Source: JAPKZH01 sp964537875
GTDB lineage: Bacteria > Acidobacteriota > Aminicenantia > Aminicenantales > UBA4085
NCBI GenBank assembly: GCA_964537875.1
Contig: CAZIDN010000053.1
Coordinates: 1-25,199 of the forward strand
Length of the DNA: 25,199 nt
Reading direction: 5' to 3'
Within the stretch, counting starts at the first letter, position 1; the number at the start of each line of letters is the position of its first letter. The translations under genes and the position numbers were made by a program. Below the pieces are notes generated by a model that ran no database searches, was not told the DNA's origin, and was given only the letters and a program-made list of their open reading frames with translations. Below are positions 1 to 6,385 of this stretch, one piece after another.

Positions 1-144
1 AAAAACGAATTTTGGCCTCGGACAAACCTCCTTTAATTAAGCCTAATAAATATTCATTATATCGAAATGAAGGAAAATAGAAATGAATTTTGCCGGGGCG
101 CGCATCAAAAATTCTCGCCGCGGCCGAGCGTTCGTGACAATTCC

Positions 145-168
145 AGGCACTTCAGGAGGTGCCTTTAT
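145..168 (+). terminator. hairpin with short T-rich tail, possible terminator of an upstream gene
   Basis: Arms AGGCAC (145-150) and GTGCCT (159-164) pair around an 8-base loop and are followed by TTATT. The loop and right arm contain AGGAGG (154-159). The tail is weak for an intrinsic terminator, so it may instead be a leader hairpin of the gene at 231. The same arm sequence recurs in the strong terminator at 708-733, so the gene is bracketed by two look-alike hairpins. Nothing else is recognisable in 1-230 apart from the hairpin at 198-226. Confidence 0.4.
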
Positions 169-197
169 TGATCGATGAAAATGAATATGCAATAATA

Positions 198-226
198 CCT
201 CCTTCCAATGGCCGAAAGGGAGGAGG
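198..226 (+). promoter_or_regulatory. hairpin burying the ribosome-binding site of the gene at 231
   Basis: CCTCCTTCC (198-206) can pair with GGGAGGAGG (218-226) in nine consecutive pairs, one of them G-U, around an 11-base loop. The right arm is the whole purine-rich ribosome-binding site, four bases before the ATG at 231. Such an arrangement would hold translation off until the helix opens (temperature, ligand or RNA partner). The pairing is seen directly; the regulatory role is inferred. Confidence 0.5.
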
Positions 227-230
227 AACG

Positions 231-635
231 ATGAAATTATCCAAAGCAGGCCTTCAAGGGATCCTTTTGGTGAGCCTTCTGGCGCTTGTCACTTGCGCAC
301 CGAACCTAGTCCCGAAAGGCTGGGAGTTTCTATTAAAGCGAGAAGTGAGCTTCGCCAACAGCCGCGAGACCATCGAGCTGCCGACGGCCGCAAAACCGCT
401 GAGGAGCCTTTTGATCGTGGCCCGCATGAATGACATCGAGATATTTGGCATCAGGATTATATTTGACAACGGAGAAGACTTTTCGCCCGACCTCAGGCTG
501 AAAATGAAGGCCGACGTCGACAGTCAGGCCATCGACCTCCCGGGTGACGCTAGACGGATCAGAAGAATTGAATTCCGGTACAGGGAATTGATCAGAAAAA
601 CAAGGCGCGCCGCCATCGAGCTCTGGGGTAAATAA
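231..635 (+). CDS. small exported DUF2541-like protein
   Basis: A 134-residue protein. The N-terminus is a signal peptide: basic start, hydrophobic run at about residues 8-21, then LVTC. That Cys could be a lipoprotein site, but Thr at -1 is atypical, so cleavage by the ordinary signal peptidase is as likely. The mature part is beta-rich and ends with a run like QAIDLPGDARRIRRIEF followed by RYRELIRK and IELWGK, a pattern I associate with DUF2541-like beta-sandwich proteins of unknown function. The ATG at 231 is preferred over in-frame GTG 159 and TTG 168 because it has a strong GGAGGAGG site and begins exactly at the signal peptide. The site sits in a hairpin (198-226). The gene is monocistronic and ends in the terminator at 708-733. 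Exported location is fairly safe; family assignment is moderate. Confidence 0.75.
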   Translation: MKLSKAGLQGILLVSLLALVTCAPNLVPKGWEFLLKREVSFANSRETIELPTAAKPLRSLLIVARMNDIEIFGIRIIFDNGEDFSPDLRLKMKADVDSQAIDLPGDARRIRRIEFRYRELIRKTRRAAIELWGK

Positions 636-741
636 AAAAGGAGGCGAACGAGAATTTAACTCTTTCGCCTCCCCACTGAAAGGAAGAGAGTTGAAAGATT
701 TATGGATAGGCACCTCTTAGAGTGCCTTTTTTTCTCTCCTT
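634..741 (-). ncRNA. candidate sigma-54-driven small RNA, about 108 nt
   Basis: The sigma-54 promoter at 753-767 predicts a minus-strand start near 741. The transcript would begin AAGGAGAGA, then form a hairpin (AGGCAC/GTGCCT, 727-708), then a pyrimidine-rich single-stranded linker containing CUCUCUUCCUUUC (about 688-676), then a strong terminator: GGAGGCGAA (672-664) pairs with TTCGCCTCC (648-640), inner stem GAG/CTC, and six T at 639-634. I see no convincing reading frame in this strand here. The linker is complementary to ribosome-binding-site-like sequence (GAAAGGAAGAG), a common seed type in regulatory RNAs. The 3' end just overlaps the stop codon of the exported-protein gene on the other strand. 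Promoter, terminator and length are read from sequence; existence and targets of the RNA are inferred. Confidence 0.5.
708..733 (+). terminator. intrinsic terminator of the DUF2541-like gene
   Basis: AGGCAC (708-713) pairs with GTGCCT (722-727) around an 8-base loop, followed by an uninterrupted T run to 733. It lies about 75 bases after the stop codon at 635. On the minus strand the same helix is the first hairpin of the candidate small RNA. Confidence 0.75.
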
Positions 742-752
742 AATCCAAATAT

Positions 753-767
753 GCATATTTTGTGCCA
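753..767 (-). promoter_or_regulatory. sigma-54 promoter of the candidate small RNA
   Basis: The minus strand reads TGGCACAAAATATGCA, with GG (766-765) and GC (754-753) exactly ten bases apart, as required for -24/-12 promoters. The block GGCACAAAATATGC is identical to the site before the receiver operon at 8348-8361. A near-palindrome GTAA-N7-TTAC at 798-812 lies upstream and could be an activator site, but that is weak. Confidence 0.65.
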
Positions 768-865
768 GCCGAAATAAGGGTTAGAGAAGATTTTTCTGTA
801 ATAAATTTTTACGCTCGTGTCCAATTTATTTATATAGTTCTCTTCCATTTCGCGTGGGTTGAAAA

Positions 866-962
866 GGGAAATGATCCGGAGACGGCTGAAGCGACCATGG
901 AGGGCTCGGGAACGGCGTGAAAAACCCGGATGGGGAGCTAGGCCGTCTCCGGATCGTTTCCC
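866..962. repeat. long imperfect palindrome, 21-bp arms
   Basis: Positions 866-886 and 942-962 are inverted copies differing at one base that can still form a G-U pair. The 55-base interior folds further (GCTC 904-907 with GAGC 935-938, CGGG 907-910 with CCCG 925-928). A shorter outer helix GTTG/CAAC lies at 858-861 and 966-969. On the minus strand the helix follows the aminotransferase stop at 1011 and is followed by TTTTC, so it could help end that transcript. It could equally be a miniature mobile-element relic. The rest of the 636-1010 gap holds the terminator, small RNA and promoter described separately; I see no gene. Confidence 0.6.
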
Positions 963-1010
963 AGACAACTTTCCCCACAGGAAATGGAAGAAAGACAGAT
1001 TCTCGCCCGA

Positions 1011-2342
1011 TCAAGCTTTATGCCGGACGAGCTGATTCACGCCCTCCAGGAACATGTCGATTTCCTTAAAAGAGATATAAATGGGCGTAGAGACCCTTAC
1101 GGCCGCCATTTCTTTGCCGCCGATCGTCCGCACGACCAGGTTGTACTTGTCCCGGACATAATCCACGATCTTCGAGTTCTCGACGCCCTCCACGGAAAAC
1201 GCGGTCAACCCCGCACTCAGGTAGGGGTCGAGAGGCGTGTTGATCTTTGCGCCGGGGATCTTGCTCAGGCCCTGCTTGAGATACGCGGCCAGGGTCTTGA
1301 TTCTTTTCTCGACTTTCACCCTGCCGATGTGATTGATAAAATCGATGGCCTCGCCCAAGGCATAGACCATGGCGTCCGCTCGCTGGCCCTGCGGGTCATA
1401 CTTGCGGGCGCTCGCCGTCGTGTCCCAGCCTGAAGAGACGACGGTCGGCCAGAGCTTGTCCTGAACTTCTTTGCTCACGTAGAGCAGCCCGATGCCCGTC
1501 GGCGCTCCCAGCCACTTGTAGGGGCTGGAGGCGAAGAAATCACAGCCCAGCTCCTTCATGTTGAGGCTGATCATGCCGAGCCCGTGGGCGCTATCGGCCA
1601 GGACAAGGACGCCCTTTTCATGGGCCATCTTGCTCAGCTCCTTGATGGGCGTGATGAGGCCCGAGATATAAACGGTATGGCCGACGCTGATGATCTTTGT
1701 CCGGGGTGTGATGGCCGCGGCAAAGGTTTTGACGATTTCCTCCGTGCTTTTCGGGGGAAGGCCGATCGGGAGTTCCTTGATGACCACGCCGTAGCGCTTG
1801 GCCTTGAGCCTCCAGGGGCTAATCGCTCCGGGATGCTCCATGTTAGAGACCAGGACCTCATCCCCCGCCTTGAGATCCAGGCCATTGATGACGAAATTCA
1901 GGCCTTCGGTGGTATTGCTGGTCAGAGAGACCTCGTCGGGTGAGGCATGGATGAAATCGGCCAGCTTCGTCCGAACCTCCTCCTTCTTGGCCGGGAGAAA
2001 GTTATAGACATCGAAGGGGTTGCTGACCTGTGTCCGGAAATATTTCATCAAGGTGTTGAAGACAGGCTTGGGCATCGGCCCGACCGTGCCGTTGTTCATC
2101 ATGATCAGCTTGTTCTCAAACAGATAATATTGGCGCAGGACGTCCCAATAGGCGCCGTCCGGGGAGTTGTCCTCGACATATTTCTGGTTCAAGGACGCGA
2201 TGCTTTGATAGATCCCGGCGTTCAATTCATGGAGCGCCGTCGCCGAGAGCGCCGAGCCCGCCAGCAGATATTTCATAAAATGTCTGCGAGAAAGACCGTC
2301 CGGCACAGGCTCGCCAAGAGCGTTGTTGCGGAAATTGTTCAT
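1011..2342 (-). CDS. Tat-exported PLP-dependent aminotransferase class V (isopenicillin-N epimerase/cysteine desulfurase-like)
   Basis: A 443-residue protein. A twin-arginine signal is seen: SRRHFMK at residues 18-24, then a hydrophobic stretch to about 40, so export is by the Tat route after cofactor loading in the cytoplasm. The rest is a fold-type I PLP enzyme of class V: substrate-side TSNTTEGLN (141-149), cofactor-binding D250 with H253 in ADSAHGLG, and Schiff-base lysine K276 in SSPYKWLGAPTG. The closest named relatives in pattern are CefD-type epimerases and SufS-like proteins, but substrate cannot be told. The ATG at 2342 is chosen for its AGGAGG site nine bases upstream and because it begins the Tat signal; an in-frame start at 2396 would add 18 residues without a signal. 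The gene stands alone and is divergent from the sigma-factor gene. Its leader carries a terminator-like hairpin (2426-2448). Confidence 0.88.
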   Translation of the reverse strand: MNNFRNNALGEPVPDGLSRRHFMKYLLAGSALSATALHELNAGIYQSIASLNQKYVEDNSPDGAYWDVLRQYYLFENKLIMMNNGTVGPMPKPVFNTLMKYFRTQVSNPFDVYNFLPAKKEEVRTKLADFIHASPDEVSLTSNTTEGLNFVINGLDLKAGDEVLVSNMEHPGAISPWRLKAKRYGVVIKELPIGLPPKSTEEIVKTFAAAITPRTKIISVGHTVYISGLITPIKELSKMAHEKGVLVLADSAHGLGMISLNMKELGCDFFASSPYKWLGAPTGIGLLYVSKEVQDKLWPTVVSSGWDTTASARKYDPQGQRADAMVYALGEAIDFINHIGRVKVEKRIKTLAAYLKQGLSKIPGAKINTPLDPYLSAGLTAFSVEGVENSKIVDYVRDKYNLVVRTIGGKEMAAVRVSTPIYISFKEIDMFLEGVNQLVRHKA

Positions 2343-2425
2343 GATTATGGACCCTCCTATTCGTCCTATTTTACAATTTGCAGCATCAAGTCTCAATCAT
2401 TTTCGACGATTTTCGAGAATCCGGG

Positions 2426-2448
2426 AAAAACACACCCCCCTCGGGTGT
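2426..2448 (-). terminator. terminator-like hairpin in the aminotransferase leader (attenuator candidate)
   Basis: On the minus strand ACACCC (2448-2443) pairs with GGGTGT (2437-2432) around a 5-base loop and is followed by a G and a T run (2430-2426). It lies about 85 bases before the start codon at 2342. No minus-strand gene lies upstream that it could terminate, because the next gene is divergent. This suggests control of read-through into the aminotransferase gene. Upstream leader sequence (about 2450-2520) has more self-complementary segments but I recognise no riboswitch class. This leader and the promoter at 2597-2625 account for the 2343-2658 gap. Confidence 0.45.
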
Positions 2449-2596
2449 TAAGTTGGGGATTCGGCAAAAGCTGTCTTGCGGGCGAGAGCCCCTCGGCCTT
2501 CAAAGGCTCCCTGATATTAATACAGACCCAAAAATTGAGATTTTTGTCCCACTTTTTTCAAAAAAACCTTTAAATAGCGGGAAAAAAACATGCCTC

Positions 2597-2625
2597 TTGA
2601 AAAAATCGTGGCTTTTTTTTAAAAT
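2597..2625 (+). promoter_or_regulatory. sigma-70-type promoter of the sigma/anti-sigma operon
   Basis: TTGAAA (2597-2602), 17-base spacer, TAAAAT (2620-2625). The predicted start near 2632 gives a leader of about 27 bases to the ATG at 2659, with GGGAG in between. The site looks housekeeping rather than ECF-type. Confidence 0.5.
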
Positions 2626-2658
2626 TCTTGGTACTTTAAGCAGGGAGTTTTAGCGCCT

Positions 2659-3249
2659 ATGGAGCTGGACGAACTGGTCAAAACCAAGCAATTTCTCGAA
2701 GAAGTCACCAGTTCCGTCCATTCGATCGTCCACAAAAAATTCCCCGATCTGGACGGAGGAGACCGCGAGGACATCGAACAGGAAGTGAAGCTGAAGATCT
2801 GGAGAATGGTCTCCAATGGGAAGAAAATCGACAATGTCAAGTCTTATCTATGGAAGGTCGTTTACACGACCGCCCTGGACATCATGGAAACCCGGCTCGA
2901 AAAGCTCTCCCTGAAAGATTATTTCGAATCGGCAGAGTCCGGCCATTCCGCGTCCGGGGACATCGGCGGACATGAATTAGGCATCAACAAGGATGATTTA
3001 AAGATGGTCCTGGAGAAAATCGTCGATTCCCTGCCGCCGAAACGCCGGACCATTCTCAAGCTGCACCTGGCCGGCATGGATTTCGACGAGATGGCCGATT
3101 TTCTCAACTGGACGCATCATAAAGTCCGGCACTTGTTCTACAGAGGTCTCCAGGACCTCAAAGAAAAACTGAAGGCGGGGGAACATCCTTCGGGAAGCCT
3201 TTTGAAAGAGGGAACCAATGAAAAACTCATCAAAAACGCCATGTCCTGA
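2659..3249 (+). CDS. ECF-type RNA polymerase sigma factor
   Basis: A 196-residue protein with the two-domain layout of sigma-70 family group IV factors. Region 2 spans about residues 12-80 (DREDIEQEVKLKIWR at 35-49, then NVKSYLWKVVYTTALD). Region 4 spans about 113-171: LPPKRRTILKLHLAGMDFDE followed by the helix-turn-helix FLNWTHHKVRHLFYRGLQDL. The region 2-4 linker is short, and there is a poorly conserved 25-residue tail. Such factors direct RNA polymerase to a small regulon when released from a partner anti-sigma factor. The start codon of the anti-sigma gene lies inside this gene (32-base overlap), which implies translational coupling. Its targets are unknown; I found no clear repeated ECF promoter in the window. 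Confidence 0.88.
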   Translation: MELDELVKTKQFLEEVTSSVHSIVHKKFPDLDGGDREDIEQEVKLKIWRMVSNGKKIDNVKSYLWKVVYTTALDIMETRLEKLSLKDYFESAESGHSASGDIGGHELGINKDDLKMVLEKIVDSLPPKRRTILKLHLAGMDFDEMADFLNWTHHKVRHLFYRGLQDLKEKLKAGEHPSGSLLKEGTNEKLIKNAMS

Positions 3250-3862
3250 CCGGGACATGTTCGCCAGGGTTTTTATGGATGAAGCCGGGGCCGATGAGCG
3301 CGAAGCGTTCATCGATCATATTCTTGACTGCCGCGCCTGCGGGGCGCAATTCGATCTCCTGAAGCAGGTCGGCAAAGAATTCCGAAACCAGGAAGCCGAA
3401 TTTTCCCGACTGGCCAGGCAGAGCTTGAGGGAACTCAAGACGCAAGAAAAAGCGGCGCGGCCGGGACGGGCATGGGCCCGGATGGCGGCAGGACTCCTCG
3501 TCGTCGCAGGCCTTCTAGCCGCCGCCTATTTTGTCCTTTTCCGGCCGGCTCAAACGGAAGTCCTTAGGAGCGGGGAGATGCCCAAGCTCCGCTTGATCGA
3601 GCCGGAAGGACGGATCTCCGAAGCTCCGTCCGTCTTCAAATGGACGCCGGTTCGAAAGGCCGACTTCTATACATTGGCCTTGACCGATGATGACCTCCAG
3701 ACGATTGTTCGTCGAGACGACATTAGACAGAACTCCTTTGATATCCCCTCCGACCTCCGGCAAAAAATGGTCAGGGGCAAGCCCTACGTCTGGTCAGTCA
3801 CGGCCTATGACGACCTGAACCTCAAGATCGATTCCGGCCAGCAATATTTCGAGATCGAATAG
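3218..3862 (+). CDS. membrane-anchored zinc-finger anti-sigma factor
   Basis: A 214-residue protein. The cytoplasmic N-terminus has the ZAS zinc-binding pattern HX3CX2C (H34, C38, C41) typical of anti-sigma domains that clamp ECF sigma factors. A charged helix (about 50-85) leads to one transmembrane segment (about 89-108), so residues 109-214 are periplasmic. That part (LRLIEPEG, VFKWTPV, YVWSVTAYD) looks like a small fibronectin-like beta domain and may be the signal-receiving end. The gene overlaps the sigma gene by 32 bases and faces the CHAT protein gene tail to tail with six bases between stop codons. Cleavage or displacement triggered outside the cytoplasm is the usual mode in such pairs; which signal acts here is not visible. 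Confidence 0.85.
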   Translation: MKNSSKTPCPDRDMFARVFMDEAGADEREAFIDHILDCRACGAQFDLLKQVGKEFRNQEAEFSRLARQSLRELKTQEKAARPGRAWARMAAGLLVVAGLLAAAYFVLFRPAQTEVLRSGEMPKLRLIEPEGRISEAPSVFKWTPVRKADFYTLALTDDDLQTIVRRDDIRQNSFDIPSDLRQKMVRGKPYVWSVTAYDDLNLKIDSGQQYFEIE

Positions 3863-3868
3863 CCCGGT

Positions 3869-6385
3869 TCAACGGCCGTTCAAGACAAATGCCGCCCAAT
3901 AGAACGGGTGGGCATACCGGGACCTCAACATCTGCATCTTGGCCAGCCTTAAGGCCTCAGCGGCGGGCTTTCCTCCCGTCAGACGACGGTAGAAATATTC
4001 CATGAACATGGCCGTCGCTTTGTCATTGATGCTCCAGAGGCTGAGCAGAATCGACCGGGCTCCGGCGTAGAAAAACGCCGAGGACATGCCGTTGATCCCT
4101 TCCCCCTTCTCCAGCGTTCCGATACCCGTTTGACAGCCCGACAGGACCAGAAGATCCGGGCTGAAGTGCAGGAGATAGATTTCCGTGGACTGGAGGAACC
4201 CGTCTTCCACGTTCCCGGGATCCTTGAGGAGAAGCATGGCCGACCGCCACCAGTTCCGGTCGTCGATGACGCCGTGGGCGGCCAGATGGATGATGCGATA
4301 ATCGGCCAGCCGAAGCTCCTTAAATTTCTTTTCTTCGGCCGCTCTGCCCATGAGAAGCGAGGTCCGCTCCGGCTTGAAGAAATTCTTGATGGTCCGGATT
4401 TCCCGGCGGGCATACCGGAGCCGAGGAAACCGATACTCCTGGTCAAGGGACAAGCCGTAAGCGCTCGCCGGATAGGGATTGGCCACGCCCAGGAAATCCA
4501 TGGGAGCTTCGGATTTCCTAAGCCGCTCTCCCAAATTGATCAGACAGGAGGAGGAGGCTCCGTACACGATTTCATATCTTTCGATCAAAAACCGGGAGGT
4601 TTCATGATCTTCAATAAGGGCTTCGAAAGGCAGATAATCAAGCGGCCCATCGGGGACGATCATCACCGTCTTGATGGTCGTTCCCAAGTGTTTTTGGAAA
4701 GGAGCGATCAACAGGCCGAAGAGCTTCTGCCCGCCCTTTTTTCCTCGGAACGGCCCTGATTTTTTCAAGGTCAGGAATTCCAAATAGTTGTTGATCAGCG
4801 GCGTCAACTCCTTTTCCGGGGGAAGCCCGGCCACGACGAATTCGTCCCGTGTCACAAGAAAGGCAAAAGACCGCTGTTCGCCGATCACGAATTCAAGCAA
4901 GGCCGTGTCGGCCTTCACGAGTTTTTGTCTGACGCTCTCGAAGCTCGAAGGCTGGGCATAATCGATTTCGGAATATTTGGGATTTTTCCGGCGGGTCTGG
5001 AATAAAAAGTTCCTCACCTCATCGTCCCCCTTGTCGAGCGCCTGGAGGAGCGCCATCCGACGCTCTTTGGGAAGGTCCGGACTTTGAAGCTCGATTTGGA
5101 TCCGGGTGATGTTCTGGCCGATCCTTTGGTATTGTTCGCGGAGAGCCCTGTCTTTTTGCTCTTCCGCATCGAGCTCGGACTCCTGGAGAAAGGTGTGGAG
5201 ACCCATGGCCTTGGATTTCTCCGCATAGAGGAACGCCTCCCGATCGTAGCCCCTGGACGGCTCTTTCTGATGCATCTGGAGAAGCCATTGAATCAGGGTT
5301 TCATAGATACCGATCTTGTCCCTCCGGAATCCTGAGCGGAAGATGTGGAGAGGGAGCCTGAAGCTGATTTTTTCGATGACCTCGATGGTTTTCTTGTAGT
5401 AATCCATGGACTGAGGAAGGTTCGCTTGGAGTTCCGAAGTCCGGGCCAGCCCATAATAGGCGCGCCAAACCAGTTCCTCAGAATTGATCGGCCCTGCCAA
5501 GCGGAGGGTTTCTTGATAATAGACGGCGGCGCGGGCCGCATCACCGCTCTTCATGAAAAGATGGCCCAGAAGGTTCTTCAGAAGCGCCAGTCTTGACTGT
5601 TGTGCCCTGGCTTTTTCGAGGCCGGCGGATTCGGAAGCTAAAAACAGACGGCCTATCATTTCTTCGATCGTTTTGATATCCGACGTTAAGCGCCCCTTAT
5701 CAAAGCTGAAGACATTTTTGCCGAAGCTGATTTTGTTCGTCGCCGGCGGATTTAGGGCGACATCGGTTTTAATGACCAGGGTCCCGCAGTTCAAAGCCAG
5801 GAGATCTTCGACGCGAAAATGCAGGTGATCGAACCCAACCAAGGCCGTCCGTGCGCCGGCAATCAGGCTGTTTCTGACGTCCAGTCCATGGGCATCGTTT
5901 GTGTTGAAGGCAACCCCGCAATGATCCGCGATGATATTGAAGAGAACCGCCTCGCCGACGTTCTTTTCCCGGTCATTGACCGAAACGCCGACGGCCAGGT
6001 TGACCAGGGCCAAATCATGCCCCTGCCAGGCGACCTCGGGGCTGTCGCGCTGAAGGATTCCATAATAGGAATTCTTGAGGATAAATCCCTCGACCACGGC
6101 CGCGCTCCGGACGATGAAGACCGCATCGTCGGGCTCGGACGAGCCGTAAATCACAGCCCCGAACAGATTCTTAGCGCGGACAACAACGGCCTTGGCGAGG
6201 ATGATATTTTTTTCAAAATAAAATCCGTCTTCGACCTCAATCACGTCACCGTCCCGCGCCGCATCGACGGCGAGCCTGATCGATAGGAAATCGTTCGGGA
6301 CGTTGATCGTCCGGGCGTTGACCTGGTCGAAGGCGAAGAAGAGAAAGAGGACAAAGAAAATCCAAGACTTGTCTTTTCCGATCAT
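3869..6385 (-). CDS. exported beta-helix / TPR / CHAT-domain protein (putative cysteine peptidase)
   Basis: An 838-residue protein in four parts. Residues 1-24 are a Sec signal (WIFFVLFLFFAF, probable cleavage after VNA). Residues 25 to about 235 resemble right-handed parallel beta-helix repeats (INVPNDFLSIRLAVDAARDG, then repeating hydrophobic V/I strands), as in NosD-type surface proteins. About 263-440 is alpha-helical with TPR-like repeats (GDAARAAVYYQETLRLAG, then NLPQSMDYYKKTIEVIEK). About 545-838 is a CHAT domain, a caspase-like fold, with the expected dyad: H704 in HLAAHG and C751 in LSGCQTG. The ATG at 6385 overlaps the stop of the DUF89 gene as ATGA, which fixes the start and implies coupling. 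A longer in-frame start (6472) would hide the signal peptide. The substrate is unknown; the convergent anti-sigma factor has an exposed domain on the same side of the membrane. Confidence 0.85.
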   Translation of the reverse strand: MIGKDKSWIFFVLFLFFAFDQVNARTINVPNDFLSIRLAVDAARDGDVIEVEDGFYFEKNIILAKAVVVRAKNLFGAVIYGSSEPDDAVFIVRSAAVVEGFILKNSYYGILQRDSPEVAWQGHDLALVNLAVGVSVNDREKNVGEAVLFNIIADHCGVAFNTNDAHGLDVRNSLIAGARTALVGFDHLHFRVEDLLALNCGTLVIKTDVALNPPATNKISFGKNVFSFDKGRLTSDIKTIEEMIGRLFLASESAGLEKARAQQSRLALLKNLLGHLFMKSGDAARAAVYYQETLRLAGPINSEELVWRAYYGLARTSELQANLPQSMDYYKKTIEVIEKISFRLPLHIFRSGFRRDKIGIYETLIQWLLQMHQKEPSRGYDREAFLYAEKSKAMGLHTFLQESELDAEEQKDRALREQYQRIGQNITRIQIELQSPDLPKERRMALLQALDKGDDEVRNFLFQTRRKNPKYSEIDYAQPSSFESVRQKLVKADTALLEFVIGEQRSFAFLVTRDEFVVAGLPPEKELTPLINNYLEFLTLKKSGPFRGKKGGQKLFGLLIAPFQKHLGTTIKTVMIVPDGPLDYLPFEALIEDHETSRFLIERYEIVYGASSSCLINLGERLRKSEAPMDFLGVANPYPASAYGLSLDQEYRFPRLRYARREIRTIKNFFKPERTSLLMGRAAEEKKFKELRLADYRIIHLAAHGVIDDRNWWRSAMLLLKDPGNVEDGFLQSTEIYLLHFSPDLLVLSGCQTGIGTLEKGEGINGMSSAFFYAGARSILLSLWSINDKATAMFMEYFYRRLTGGKPAAEALRLAKMQMLRSRYAHPFYWAAFVLNGR

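Noticed and set aside
175..195. Six-codon frame MKMNMQ before the DUF2541-like gene as a leader peptide
   Set aside because: The nearest AGGAGG is about 15 bases away and there is no codon pattern suggesting attenuation.
217..222. Activator loop GAFTDA (protein residues 217-222 of the 8562-9896 gene) as evidence of a dead sigma-54 activator
   Set aside because: The essential Gly-Ala-Phe-Thr core is intact and substitutions at the fifth position are known in working family members; all ATPase motifs are present. Coordinates here are residue numbers.
2343..2658. A known riboswitch (SAM, cobalamin, c-di-GMP, fluoride and others considered)
   Set aside because: None of the conserved core words I know for these classes could be found in either strand.
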